Notes: generated from the letters alone by a model not told the origin. A stretch of DNA of 64,000 nt from Methylotenera sp. (GCA_013141075.1 JABFRQ010000005.1:652976-716975); one strand, 5' to 3'; positions 10,055 through 19,451 are shown, counted from the stretch's first letter. Program-made: numbers and translations.

Positions 10055-10723
10055 ATGAAACAAAATCTAGCATTATTTGACCTAGACAACACGCTACTCG
10101 CTGGCGATTCTGATTACAACTGGAGCTTATTTTTAATCTCAGAAGGCTTGCTTGACGCCAAAAGGCACCACGAGCGCAATGAGCAGTTTTACCAAGATTA
10201 TAAAAATGGCAATTTGGATATTTACAAGTTTTTAGAATTTCAGCTTAAACCACTTTCACAGCATTCAGTCGCGTTTTTGGATGAACTTCACCTTAAATAT
10301 ATGGATAAAGTCATTCGCCCAATGATGACGCAAAAAGCGCAAGATTTAGTGAACAAGCATAAAGCGCAAGGTGATTTGTGCTTGGTGATTACTGCCACCA
10401 ATAGCTTTGTCACCAAGCCAATCGCCACCGCTTACGGCATTGACCACTTAATCGGCACCGACCCAGAAATGGTAGATGGCAAATACACAGGCGCAGTGAG
10501 CGGTGTGCCAAGCTTTCAAGCGGGAAAAGTCACGCGTATTAACCAATGGCTGGCCGAGCGTGGTCAAAGTTTGAATGATTTTACAACGAGCTATTTTTAC
10601 AGCGATTCACATAACGACTTACCGTTAATGAAGCTAGTAACCAACCCTGTGGCGGTAGATGCGGATGAAACTTTGATGAAATATGCAAAGCAAAAAGAAT
10701 GGCCGCAAATTAGCTTGCGTTAA
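10055..10723 (+). CDS. HAD-IB family phosphatase (SerB-like)
   Basis: 222 residues. The HAD nucleophile motif FDLDNTLLAGDSD begins at about residue 9 (DxDxT). Motif II is VITATNSFVTKPIA, and motif III/IV is YFYSDSHNDLPLM with the catalytic acidic pair (SDSHNDLP). This is the layout of the HAD-IB subfamily, which includes phosphoserine phosphatase-like enzymes acting on small phosphorylated metabolites. The substrate is not deducible. The start MKQNLALFDLD has an upstream AAAGACAT context with a weak ribosome site. Confidence 0.9.
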   Translation: MKQNLALFDLDNTLLAGDSDYNWSLFLISEGLLDAKRHHERNEQFYQDYKNGNLDIYKFLEFQLKPLSQHSVAFLDELHLKYMDKVIRPMMTQKAQDLVNKHKAQGDLCLVITATNSFVTKPIATAYGIDHLIGTDPEMVDGKYTGAVSGVPSFQAGKVTRINQWLAERGQSLNDFTTSYFYSDSHNDLPLMKLVTNPVAVDADETLMKYAKQKEWPQISLR

Positions 10724-10761
10724 AGGTTGAATAAGCTCGGAATTACACTCGAGCGAAAATC

Positions 10762-10802
10762 ACTGCCCTGCAGCCCGCTCTGGATAAGGCTCGCAGGACA
10801 GT
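10762..10802. terminator. Strong hairpin between convergent genes
   Basis: Arms ACTGCCCTGCAGCC and GGCTCGCAGGACAGT pair with one mismatch and a one-base bulge around a 12-base loop. It lies between the HAD gene (+) and the ccsA-like gene (-), whose 3' ends face each other, so it may end transcription from both sides. There is no clear U-tract, so intrinsic termination is only a guess. Confidence 0.4.
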
Positions 10803-10829
10803 AGGTTTGATGAAGCTAATTTCACACGT

Positions 10830-11648
10830 TTAACGCCCTAACAAAACCTGCAATATAAACTTGCTACCCACATAAGCTAATAGCAATAATACAAAGCCTG
10901 CCAGTGTCCAGCGGATAGCTTTTGCGCCGCGCCAGCCGTATTTAAATCGTCCGTACAGCAAGCCGCCATAGATAAACCAGCTAGCGATTGAAAATATGGT
11001 TTTGTGATTAAATTGTAGTGGTTTGTTAAAAATCTGCTCGCTAAACAACATGCCGCTTATTAGCGTAATGGTGAGTAAAATAAATCCTAAGCCTATGATT
11101 TTGAATAACAAGCCCTCCATCACCATGAGCGGCGGAAAGCTGGGCAGTTTAATGAGCGTGGCTTTGTTGTGTAGCGTGCGCTCTGCAATCGTCATTAGTA
11201 GGGCATGCAAAGTGGCAAAGGTGAATAAGCTGTAAGCGAGTAATGCAATGCCGATATGGGCTAAGAATAGCGGTGATTCTGAGCTCGGCATCATATGATT
11301 TGCGGCGTTGCTTGCTGGTAATAGTGCAAAAATGGCGGCAGGCGGCAGCACAAAGGCTTGCAGGCTGGTGAGTTGGTGTTTTAAATCGGCCACCCAATAA
11401 ATAAGTACGGTGAGCCAAGCGATTGCTGAAAGCATGTTAAAAAAGCCTAGATTAAAGCCATTGGCAAAAATCACTTGGTATAGCAACCAGCCATGAATCA
11501 CCAGCCCAAGCGCTACCATGGTGGAATGCAACTTAAGTTGTTGGCGGCTATCAGCCGACTTTGCGCCTCGCCAAAAGTCGATAGCCACGGCCAAGTAAAT
11601 AAAAACAACCACTAAATAAGGAATGATTTTTTGCGCAGTATAGTTCAT
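10830..11648 (-). CDS. CcsA/YpjD-like cytochrome c assembly family membrane protein
   Basis: 272 residues with eight or so hydrophobic segments. The family belongs to the HemX/CcsA group of heme-handling membrane proteins. The gene divergent to ffh (E. coli ypjD next to ffh) occupies the same place in many Proteobacteria, which supports the call. The core contains ESPLFLAHIGIALLAYSLFT and FNHKTIFSIASWFIYGGLL; the H of FNHKTIFS resembles the conserved histidine of the family. The C-terminal WTLAGFVLLLLAYVGSKFIL closes it. Its role in cytochrome c maturation is assumed from family, not shown. Confidence 0.82.
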   Translation of the reverse strand: MNYTAQKIIPYLVVVFIYLAVAIDFWRGAKSADSRQQLKLHSTMVALGLVIHGWLLYQVIFANGFNLGFFNMLSAIAWLTVLIYWVADLKHQLTSLQAFVLPPAAIFALLPASNAANHMMPSSESPLFLAHIGIALLAYSLFTFATLHALLMTIAERTLHNKATLIKLPSFPPLMVMEGLLFKIIGLGFILLTITLISGMLFSEQIFNKPLQFNHKTIFSIASWFIYGGLLYGRFKYGWRGAKAIRWTLAGFVLLLLAYVGSKFILQVLLGR

Positions 11649-11770
11649 AGCGTAATTATGGCGTAAATATGCTGTAAATATAATAGCTTGATGTAAAATT
11701 GTGCTATTAAATTAGTGCAAAAGAATTTGCGCTTTAAATCATTTGTAAAATCACTTGTATCGAGTACAAC

Positions 11771-13135
11771 ATGCTAGAAAATCTAACCGACCGCCTGCAG
11801 GGCGTCCTTAAAAATTTACGTGGTCAAGCAAGGCTAACGGAAGAAAACATTAGTGATGCCATGCGCGAAGTGCGTATGGCGCTGCTAGAGGCCGATGTTG
11901 CTTTGCCAGTAGTGAAAGACTTTATCGCACAAGTAAAAACGCGCGCGCAGGGCAAAGAGGTGTTGCTAAGCTTAACGCCAGGCCAAGCGGTGATTCAAGT
12001 GGTGCATGACGAACTCACCGCCTTAATGGGTAAGGCTAACGTAGGCTTGAATTTAGCTGCAGTGCCGCCAGCCATTATTTTGATGGCTGGTTTGCAGGGC
12101 TCAGGTAAAACTACAACCTCTGCAAAACTCGCAAAATTATTAAAAGAACAAAAGAAAAAAGTGTTGCTAGCAAGCGCAGACGTATATCGCCCAGCCGCGA
12201 TTGAGCAGCTAAAAACGCTAGCTAAACAATTAAATGTAGATTGCTTTGATAGCAATGCCTCGCAGAAGCCCGTGGATATTGCCTCGCAGGCCATCGATTT
12301 TGCCAAACGTGGTTATTACGATGTGGTGATTTTCGATACCGCAGGTCGTTTGGGCATTGATGAAGCGATGATGGCGGAAATTAAAGCGCTACATACCTTG
12401 CTAAACCCGATTGAAACCTTGTTCGTGGTCGATGCCATGCAGGGGCAAGACGCAGTAAACACGGCCAAAGCTTTTGGCGATACATTGCCACTTACGGGCA
12501 TTATCCTTACTAAGCTAGATGGTGACTCACGCGGTGGTGCTGCGTTATCTGTACGCCACATCACTGGCAAGCCCATTAAATTCGTCGGGGTGAGCGAAAA
12601 AGTTGATGGCTTAGAACCATTCCATCCAGAACGTATGGCTTCACGCGTGTTAGGCATGGGCGATGTGTTGAGTTTGATTGAGCAAGCGCATAAAAACGTC
12701 GATATGGCCGAGGCGCAAAAGCTTGCCGATAAAGTTAAATCAGGCGCTAAGTTTGATTTAGACGACTTTAAAGCGCAAATGTCACAAATGCGCAAAATGG
12801 GCGGTATGGGCGCGCTAATGGATAAAATGCCAGCGCAAATGGCGGGCATGGCAGGCAAAATGAACCCAGATGATGCTGACAAAGCCGTTCGCCGCATTGA
12901 AGGCATTATCAACAGCATGACACCGCTAGAGCGCCGCAAGCCAGAAGTTATCAAAGCCACCCGCAAAAAACGCATTGCCGATGGTAGCGGCGTGCAAGTG
13001 CAAGAAGTAAACCGTTTGCTTAAACAGTTTGAAGAAACGCAAAAAATGATGAAAATGTTCAGCAAAGGCGGCATGGCCAAAATGATGCGCGGTATGGGCA
13101 ATATGATGGGCGGAAAAATGCCAGGCATGCGCTAG
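11771..13135 (+). CDS. ffh: Signal recognition particle protein Ffh
   Basis: 454 residues, the usual Ffh length. Ffh binds 4.5S RNA and signal peptides and delivers ribosomes making membrane proteins to FtsY. The N domain is at about 1-90. The G domain has the P-loop GLQGSGKTTTSAKLA (about residues 103-117), FDTAGRLG, TKLDGDSRGGAALS and the GMGDVLSLIEQA hinge. The C-terminal M domain is methionine-rich (MSQMRKMGGMGALMDKMPAQ) and includes the RNA-binding RRIEGIINSMTPLER and RKKRIADGSGVQVQEVN. It is divergent from the ccsA-like gene and is the last intact core protein gene before the tRNA. Confidence 0.98.
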   Translation: MLENLTDRLQGVLKNLRGQARLTEENISDAMREVRMALLEADVALPVVKDFIAQVKTRAQGKEVLLSLTPGQAVIQVVHDELTALMGKANVGLNLAAVPPAIILMAGLQGSGKTTTSAKLAKLLKEQKKKVLLASADVYRPAAIEQLKTLAKQLNVDCFDSNASQKPVDIASQAIDFAKRGYYDVVIFDTAGRLGIDEAMMAEIKALHTLLNPIETLFVVDAMQGQDAVNTAKAFGDTLPLTGIILTKLDGDSRGGAALSVRHITGKPIKFVGVSEKVDGLEPFHPERMASRVLGMGDVLSLIEQAHKNVDMAEAQKLADKVKSGAKFDLDDFKAQMSQMRKMGGMGALMDKMPAQMAGMAGKMNPDDADKAVRRIEGIINSMTPLERRKPEVIKATRKKRIADGSGVQVQEVNRLLKQFEETQKMMKMFSKGGMAKMMRGMGNMMGGKMPGMR

Positions 13136-13348
13136 TCGCCCACCAGTTAAGCCATTCGACAGCCTTTTAAGATAAAGTGAATAAAATATTACTTATTTGC
13201 TAGTTTTGCATTGACCAAGTGCTGAGTTTCTAGCATAATTGCGCCCTTTCGTAGGTGATGCAACGGCAAAGCAATTAAAGCCATTGAAAATCTTAAGAAA
13301 TCACCAGAATACCCATTTAGCAGTAAATACTTATGTAATAAGTACAAT

Positions 13349-13424
13349 GGGGCGTTAGCTCAGCTGGTAGAGCAGCGGACTTTTAATCCGTTTGTCGTGG
13401 GTTCGATCCCCGCACGCCCTACCA
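13349..13424 (+). tRNA. tRNA-Lys (anticodon UUU)
   Basis: 76 bases forming a full cloverleaf: acceptor GGGGCGT pairs with ACGCCCT, the anticodon arm GCGGA-CTTTTAA-TCCGT gives anticodon TTT, the T-arm is GTGGG-TTCGATC-CCCGC, and CCA is encoded at the 3' end. Its 3' part (from about 13401) is the presumed attachment site of the island that follows, and an integrase gene begins 188 bp downstream. Confidence 0.97.
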
Positions 13425-13427
13425 ATA
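13401..13427 (+). repeat. attL core: 3' end of tRNA-Lys
   Basis: Runs from GTTCGATCCC to the bases just after CCA. The sequence GCACGCC(C)TACCAATA recurs at 55670-55684 with one base missing, and GTTCGAT recurs just before it. Insertion at the 3' end of a tRNA with a P4-type integrase beside it is the standard arrangement. Confidence 0.6.
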
Positions 13428-13458
13428 CCATGTTTTAGGAAGTCCTAGAGCGTACAAG

Positions 13459-13483
13459 AAACCAGCCTAAGTGCTGGTTTTTT
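13459..13483 (+). terminator. Rho-independent terminator after tRNA-Lys
   Basis: Stem AACCAGC/GCTGGTT with a 7-base loop followed by a run of T. It lies 35 bp beyond the tRNA and ends its transcript before the integrase region. By the integration model this terminator came with the element. Confidence 0.8.
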
Positions 13484-13537
13484 ATTGCCTATTTGCTCTG
13501 TATGGTGTAATGTCATCCAATGCAATCCAGCATCAAG

Positions 13538-13588
13538 TGGGGGTATGTTTAGGGGTAGTTACCCCCAAGCGAAAAAATATACCCCCAG
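13538..13588. repeat. Integrase arm-type-site cluster, left end
   Basis: Contains TGGGGGTAT (13538), AGTTACCCCC and ATATACCCCC. Read on the minus strand these give GGGGGTATAT and GGGGGTAACT, both of which also occur at 55586-55608 on the plus strand. Repeats of this G5TA type ahead of P4-family integrase genes are plausible arm-binding sites; binding itself is inferred. Confidence 0.55.
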
Positions 13589-13612
13589 ACAACTGCAAAA
13601 GGGTTATTTTGT

Positions 13613-14824
13613 ATGGCGCTGTCTGACACTAAAATCAAAGCAATAAAATCTACAGATAAACCATTTAAGCTTGCCGATGAGCGCGGCTTATTTTTATTAG
13701 TGCAACCCGCAGGCGGCAAGCTATGGCGTCTTAAATATCGAATTGATGGTAAAGAGAAGCTGTTAAGTTTTGGCACTTATCCTGATGTGTCACTTGCTGA
13801 CGCTCGAGAAAAAAGAGAGCAAGCCCGTAAACTCATTGCTGCAGGTAATGACCCTAGCGAATTACGCAAAGCTAACAAAGCAGGTAGGAATGATAACGCT
13901 GCAAATAGCTTTGAAGTCATTACACGTATTTGGTTGAAAAACTATTCGGCAAACCTTTCAAAAGTAACCAGTGAAAAAAATCTAAGATTATTTGAGCGTG
14001 ACTTATTCCCGTGGATTGGTAGCAAGCCAATTGCCGAATTAAAACCTAAAGAGATACTCGACACGGCTAGACGTATTGAAGCCAGAGGTGCGGTTGATAC
14101 CGCTAAGCGGGCTATACAATTATGTGGTCAAGTGTTTCAGCAAGCTGTGATTGATGAAAAAGTCATGAGCGACCCAACCCGTGACATTCGCCGAGCAATA
14201 AAACCGCTTAAAGACAAACACTTTGCAAGTCTGACTGATCCCAAAGAGGTGGCCGAGCTATTACGCGCAATAGATGCATTTAATGGCACTTTTGTTGTTA
14301 TGTGCGCCATGCGCCTAGCACCATTAGTTTTTGTAAGGCCTGGTGAGCTAAGGCTAGCTCGGTGGCGTGATATTGATCTTGAAACGGGAGAATGGCGTTA
14401 TCTAGTCACCAAAACAAATACAGACCACTTAGTACCCCTTGCAAAGCAAGCCGTTAATTTATTGAGGGAGTTGCAACCACTTACAGGTGGAGGAGAATTT
14501 GTTTTTCAAGTGGGTAATGACCCTAAAAAACCCATGAGTGCAGCAACTATAAACGCAGCATTACAGCGAATGGGGTATGACACCAAGACGCAGATCACAG
14601 GTCACGGTTTTAGGGCAATGGCACGCACCATACTGCATGAACGATTAAATATTGATCCGCATATCATTGAGCATCAACTAGCGCACGCTGTACCTGATAA
14701 CCTAGGGGGCGCATATAACCGTACTAAATTTATTGAGCAACGCATTGCTATGATGCAACAATGGGCCGATTATTTGGACGATCTCAAAGCGGGTGCAAAA
14801 ATACTATCACTCAAGATCGCTTAA
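13613..14824 (+). CDS. P4-type tyrosine integrase (DUF4102 N-terminus)
   Basis: 403 residues. The N-terminal arm-binding DUF4102 domain is seen as MALSDTKIKAIKSTDKPFKL and ERGLFLLVQPAGGKLWRLKY with FGTYPDVSLADAREKREQAR. A core-binding SAM-like domain covers about 100-190. The catalytic domain has the tyrosine-recombinase residues: Arg in RPGELRLARW, HGFRAMAR (HxxR), HQLAHAV (His) and the nucleophile Tyr in GAYNRTKF. It catalyses integration and excision at tRNA-Lys. The ATG at 13613 follows the arm-site cluster, an arrangement that lets the integrase regulate its own promoter. It looks intact. Confidence 0.95.
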   Translation: MALSDTKIKAIKSTDKPFKLADERGLFLLVQPAGGKLWRLKYRIDGKEKLLSFGTYPDVSLADAREKREQARKLIAAGNDPSELRKANKAGRNDNAANSFEVITRIWLKNYSANLSKVTSEKNLRLFERDLFPWIGSKPIAELKPKEILDTARRIEARGAVDTAKRAIQLCGQVFQQAVIDEKVMSDPTRDIRRAIKPLKDKHFASLTDPKEVAELLRAIDAFNGTFVVMCAMRLAPLVFVRPGELRLARWRDIDLETGEWRYLVTKTNTDHLVPLAKQAVNLLRELQPLTGGGEFVFQVGNDPKKPMSAATINAALQRMGYDTKTQITGHGFRAMARTILHERLNIDPHIIEHQLAHAVPDNLGGAYNRTKFIEQRIAMMQQWADYLDDLKAGAKILSLKIA

Positions 14825-15103
14825 TAGAAATTGATAAATATGCTGAATGTAGTCAGGATAGTTAGCAATTGTGATAGTAATATATAACTTCTCTCCTAAC
14901 TGCATGGTGACTAGATAAGAATTCTGTTTGGATGAACCTGTAGAATTGTTGATGCTACTGTTTTTTATAAAGTATCATTAGCACGCAGATTGTCAAATGA
15001 GTAGCTGGTAATAATCAACTAGATCGTTTGTATGCTACGATTCATAAAATAAGATAGCGAAATGAGCATTGTACAAAGATGATTAAACAGAAGAAGTTGA
15101 AAC
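14825..15103. other. Non-coding gap after the integrase
   Basis: About 280 bp, AT-rich, with no gene-like frame or clear hairpin terminator. It ends with GAAGAAG, a good ribosome site for the hsdR remnant that begins at 15104. Confidence 0.4.
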
Positions 15104-15184
15104 ATGATTAAGTCTGAGGCACAAACTCGTGCCGAGTTGATTGATTTGCAGCTTGGTTGTTCCAGCGGGAATGTCAAAGTTTAA
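15104..15184 (+). pseudogene. Remnant of a type I restriction subunit HsdR (N-terminus only)
   Basis: A 26-codon open frame with a proper ribosome site (AGAAGAAG). It reads MIKSEAQTRAELIDLQL and then stops after ten further residues. The start strongly resembles the N-terminus of HsdR subunits (SEAxTRAELID then a GW motif, which is lost here). The rest of the gene is missing: the next gene begins 17 bp after the stop. Together with the hsdM 3' fragment at 34.35-35.03 kb it suggests a type I R-M locus once occupied this island. The family call rests on a short stretch. Confidence 0.5.
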
Positions 15185-15200
15185 TCTTGGAGTTTGAACG

Positions 15201-17818
15201 ATGATTCTGGCTGAGTACCGCCGTTTTTTGCAGACGCTCACAAACGCTCATCCGCAAGAGTGGCGCAAAGTAGCAAACCTTGTATTGCTGCATTTTGATG
15301 ACTTACTGCCACTCACCACGGCACAAGGTCAGCGCGTCAAAAAGTTTGTCGAGTTGGCCCAGGCTAACTGGGAAGCCGTCAGTGCTGACATTCAACCGAT
15401 CCCTGCGCAAGCCGCAGCAACCTCTAACCCGATACACCAGTTAAAAAGTCTCCGCGTCGGACCATTTCGCGGTTTTGCTAAACCAGAAGATTTCGACCTT
15501 GCCAGTTCATTGGTGCTAATTTACGGCCCAAACGGCTCAGGAAAGTCGAGCTTTTGTGAGGCATTGAATATGGATTATTAGGCAGTGTTGCCGAGGCCGA
15601 AAGCAAACGTTTTCGCGAACAAAATGACTATCTGAGAAATGCCCACACCAATACAGTTATCGCTCCAGTGATTAAGGTAACAGATAGCCAAGGGCAGGAA
15701 GCTGTTTTGCAGGCCAACGAAGCAGCATATCGTTTCTGTTTTGTAGAAAAGAACCGTATTGATAGTTTTTCGCGCATTGCTGCGCAAACGCCTGCCAAGC
15801 AAACCGAGCTTATTTCCACGTTATTTGGCTTGGATTCCTTTAGTGAGTTCGTGCGCAACTTCAGCGCTGAAATTGATGACAAATACATTAATCTGACTGG
15901 TGCAAAGGCGAGTGCATTGGCGTTAAAACGCCTATCGCTTGCAGGCTCGGAGCAGCAACGAGAAACCAATGCAGAAGAATTGAGAAGGCTGGATGCTGAA
16001 GAAAATGCGCTAGCGAGCCAATATCGCGAGGGCATCACCTTTGCGCATATAGTGATGGAATTGCTTGGCGATGAAAAAAACGCTGGGCTAATTAAAACCA
16101 TTGAAAATGAGCTGCAACAGCCACTAGCCACAAAAAGCCAATTATCCAGCGCAAGTTTGCAAGCGCTTCAACGAGGTATTCGCAACGATCTGGCAAATAT
16201 CAGCGCCAAACAACATGCGCTGACAGAAGCTAGCCAACAAGTATCGTTTAAGCAGTTGTACGAGGCTGTTAGCCAACTGCAGCCCAGTAGCCCAGCACAT
16301 TGCCCAGCATGTCAAACATCTTTGCAGCAAGTCGCTGTAAACCCTTACACGCACGCCAGCGACGAACTGAAAAAACTACAGCATCTGGCACAGTTGCAAC
16401 AAGAACTGCGACAACTCAATAACACGATCAACCAATCACTGAATTCACTATCACAAGTCGTGGACACCTGTGCCGCGCATTTCGCATCAAATAACGAGCT
16501 ATCGAAATATGTTGTCTCATCAGGTTTGGCTGCAACTGTTGATTGGTGGAGCTCTCTGCACCAAACCTTGAGTGATAGTTTTACACCATGGCAGCACTTG
16601 GAAGCTCAAGTTCGACAACTCGAAGAATCCGACCAAGCCATAGAGCAAGCCGCGCAACAGCGCACAAGTAAGCAGCTGCAACTTACAAAACTGCGTGAAT
16701 TTAACACGACAATTACGCAGCTTCAGACACGCCGAACCACCGCTACAACCGCTATCACTTCGGCGAATCAGGCTATCACCAATTTTGAAACAGTAAACAA
16801 ACAACTGATTACAGATGCAGCGGCAGAAGCTGCGGTAGTTACAAAAAACAAAGCCATCGCCAATGCTTATGTCAGCTTTGTTGCCAAATTGAACCACTAC
16901 GCAACCAATTTACCAGCGCAATTGGTTGCCGATTTGAGCGATAAAGTTGTTGAGCTTTACAACGCCTTTAATCGAAACGATTTACCAAGTGAAAAGTTGG
17001 CATCTGTTCGACTACCCTTATTGCAAAATGAGCGCTTGCTAATTTCATTTCAAACTGACGCAACTCGTTTTTTTGATGCCCTCCATGTTTTAAGTGAGGG
17101 ACATATTCGCTGTATCGGTTTGGCGATATTGTTGGCGAAGAACATAAAAGAAAATTGCCCTGTTTTGATTTTTGACGACCCAGTAAATGCTATCGATGAT
17201 GATCATCGTGAATCCATAAGACGAACGCTATTTGATGATGCGTTTTTCGTGAATAAACAAATCATCATCACCTGTCATGGCGAAGAGTTTTTTAAGGACA
17301 TACAGAACTTGCTACCTGTTAGGCGCGCTTCGCAATCAAAAGCATTTACTTTCTTGCCGCGTTTGGATGAATCGCATATTCGGGTGGACTTCAACTGTGC
17401 ACCACGGAATTACATTATTTCGGCCAGAAACCATTTGAATAACAGCGAAATAAGAGATGCACTCAGTAAAGCAAGGCAAGCCTTAGAATCGCTCACTAAG
17501 GGCAAGCTCTGGCCATATGTAAATAAACATGGCGATGGGTATCTCAGTCTGAAATTTCGTTCAGTAACTGCGTCAATTGAGCTGCGCAATTTAACCGAAC
17601 AGCTTAAATCAAAAATTGCAAAAGCTGATTTTGGCGATGAAAATAAGGACAATGTACTTGCGCTAATTGAAACTCTCCTGGGCGCAAACGGAGACTCTCG
17701 TGAATGGCGCTATCTGAATAAAGGCACGCATGAAGAGGCAGACCGATCCGAGTTTGATCGGCAATCAGTTCAGCAAATCGTGACCACCCTTGAGCAGCTT
17801 GACGCTGCACCTTTGTAG
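15201..17818 (+). pseudogene. SMC/Rad50-like coiled-coil ATPase, broken by one frameshift
   Basis: Two frames together encode about 870 residues. The first (15201-15580) ends just after the Walker A GPNGSGKSSFCEALN. The second (from before 15566 to 17818) continues the protein. Joining them by restoring one G before GAATATGGA at 15566 gives EALEYGLLGSVAEAE, so a one-base deletion explains the break. The second part holds coiled coil, a CPAC zinc-hook-like motif (HCPACQTSL), the ABC signature-like LSEGHIRCIGLAILLAK and the Walker B VLIFDDPVNAIDDDH. About 190 C-terminal residues follow. A DNA-repair or defence ATPase is likely, but the family is not pinned down. The break may be real or a sequencing error. 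Confidence 0.7.
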
Positions 17819-17820
17819 AA

Positions 17821-18585
17821 ATGGACGGCAATATGAGCTTGATTGATTCAGCCTATAAAATACCAAAAGCCATGGAAAACAGACTAAAATTTTGGCTTTT
17901 AATGGATGCATGGAGTATTGATGATGCAGCTCAAATTATTGCTGGAATTGATCCTGATAAGACAATAAAACCAAGCATAACTGACAACACTGGCAGTCGC
18001 ATATTGGGGGCAGTAACCCTGTTTGATGGACGCCAGTTGCCTAGCCCTCCCCGTGAAGAGGCATATAGGCTCGTTGGTGGGGAGTTTTTCGATAGTCTCG
18101 AGCTTGTCGAAGATGAAAACTTTGATGATTCTTCCGATGATGCTGAAATTGAGTGGCGCAGAGAGGAATCGAATGCGCTGGAGTCATACTTCGATAAGTG
18201 TGCAAGCATTGCTCGACTTTTCAACAACCCAACTACATGTCCAACCTCACCTAAAGAATGGATTGAGCGGGCACTTTCAAAAAAAATTGCAATCCCTTGG
18301 CTTGCGCTTGCCAAAGAAAAAGGCCTATTAACCAATAGCATGACCGAAGAATCTGAAAGAGCGAGCAAGTCAAATGCTTCAACAGATAAATCCTACAAAC
18401 CAAGCAACGTTAAACGAGAAGCAGGAAAGTTAAAAACACAAAAAATGTACCAAACGTGGCAAAAGAAATACCGCGAACTAGTAAAAATACACGGGCATAA
18501 GAACATGTCCGGTGAGTGGTACTCGCAACAGATTGCCAAGTTGAGATTGCCAAAGGGCGCAACTCGAACAGGATCCTCCGCATGA
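17821..18585 (+). CDS. Hypothetical protein following the SMC-like gene
   Basis: About 254 residues. I do not recognise it. The N-terminal third (LKFWLLMDAWSIDDAAQIIAGIDPDKTI) resembles short W-x-x-x-E/D-A-A-x-x-x-x-G-I-D-P segments found in many island-encoded hypothetical proteins. The middle is acidic (EDENFDDSSDDAE). The C-terminus is basic (SNVKREAGKLKTQKMYQTWQ) and could bind nucleic acid. There is no signal peptide or membrane segment. It starts 2 bp after the SMC-like stop, with an in-frame ATG at 17833 as an alternative, so it is probably co-expressed with that ATPase. Confidence 0.65.
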   Translation: MDGNMSLIDSAYKIPKAMENRLKFWLLMDAWSIDDAAQIIAGIDPDKTIKPSITDNTGSRILGAVTLFDGRQLPSPPREEAYRLVGGEFFDSLELVEDENFDDSSDDAEIEWRREESNALESYFDKCASIARLFNNPTTCPTSPKEWIERALSKKIAIPWLALAKEKGLLTNSMTEESERASKSNASTDKSYKPSNVKREAGKLKTQKMYQTWQKKYRELVKIHGHKNMSGEWYSQQIAKLRLPKGATRTGSSA

Positions 18586-18731
18586 TGAAGTAAAAAAACC
18601 CGGGCATAATAATTTCGCCCAACTCACCAACGCTAAGCCATTGTTTTTGCAATAAATTTATGACCATCTAAGCTGCACTTCACCCGTTAATCTCCGCAAC
18701 ACAACACGTAACCTATTGATTTCAATAATAC

Positions 18732-18781
18732 AGCCATAACTCATGGCTGAAGTTTAAGTATTGTATCGCCCAAATCGCCCA
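18732..18781. other. Candidate oriT or control site in the mobilization region
   Basis: The 244-bp gap 18586-18829 contains an inverted repeat AGCCAT-AACTC-ATGGCT (18732-18748). It is followed by two direct copies of ATCGCCCA spaced 9 bp apart (18765-18772, 18774-18781). An inverted repeat plus short iterons next to mob genes fits an origin of transfer, but no nic site could be recognised. Confidence 0.25.
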
Positions 18782-18829
18782 GCCAATATTCATTCTAGCA
18801 AGTTTGCTAAGACTTAAAGGGGTTTGAAG

Positions 18830-19072
18830 ATGAATAATAGAATATTACGACTACATGCTGTTTTGGAGCAGCGCGGCAGATCACGCAGTTCACATTACAC
18901 AGACATTAAAACAGGGCTTTTTGTAAAGCCAGTGCTAATTGGTTTGCGTGCTGTGGGCTGGCCATCTAGCGAAGTGATGGTGATTAACGAGGCGCGGATC
19001 GCAGGCAAGTGCGATCAAGAAATCCGCACATTGGTGTCACAACTTGAAGTTGCGCGAAAAACAGCCGCGTAA
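18830..19072 (+). CDS. AlpA-like small DNA-binding regulator
   Basis: About 80 residues from the ATG at 18830, preceded by AAAGGGG; the in-frame TTG at 18824 lies inside that ribosome site. The pattern ILRLHAVLEQRGRSRSSHYT, then KPVLIGLRAVGWPSSEV, matches the AlpA family (MerR-like winged helix with the GWP motif). These proteins are encoded in P4-like and integrative elements, often near the integrase or mob genes, and regulate excision or transfer. Its target here is unknown. It precedes the mobilization genes and may control them. Confidence 0.75.
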   Translation: MNNRILRLHAVLEQRGRSRSSHYTDIKTGLFVKPVLIGLRAVGWPSSEVMVINEARIAGKCDQEIRTLVSQLEVARKTAA

Positions 19073-19121
19073 ATCATATGAACCAAAATCGAAAGCCTCC
19101 AGCATTTGAAGGATAAATTGC

Positions 19122-19451
19122 ATGAGTAAACTTTTCAAAAAGATGCCAATTGAAGCGAAAAAAATATCTCGCTTAGAAATACGCCTAACAGCCATAGATG
19201 CTGCAAAAATAAGCGCCTCAGCCGTGATGCGCAATCTATCCATGTCAGATTTTATGCGCCGAGCCGCACTAGGGCGACGCGCCGATGTGTATTTTGAAAC
19301 AGAAATTGTTGTTTCACTGCGCGAGGTCGCTCAATCAATTCAAGCCATACACGCAGCCTTTGTTAAGCATGGCATACCGCCGCCAGAAACAAAAATTGGT
19401 GAGCTGCTTGATATAGCACGCGACGCAATGCTTCAGCTACAGAACCTTTAG
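19122..19451 (+). CDS. MobC-like relaxosome accessory protein
   Basis: 109 residues, predicted helical and DNA-binding. The N-terminus RLEIRLTAIDAAKISASAVM and the following MSDFMRRAALGRR are the pattern of ribbon-helix-helix/MobC mobilization proteins (RxSxxDxxxIxxxA then SDFxRxAALG). The C-terminal part is the MobC-type helix, in which a few residues (IKxLxxI in the family) help relaxase binding. It lies 660 bp before the relaxase gene on the same strand. Such proteins melt oriT for nicking. Confidence is moderate because the protein is short. Confidence 0.65.
   Translation: MSKLFKKMPIEAKKISRLEIRLTAIDAAKISASAVMRNLSMSDFMRRAALGRRADVYFETEIVVSLREVAQSIQAIHAAFVKHGIPPPETKIGELLDIARDAMLQLQNL

Noticed and set aside
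12316..13128. 270-residue open frame antisense to ffh
   Set aside because: Mirror of the methionine-rich ffh coding sequence; no ribosome site and no known domain.
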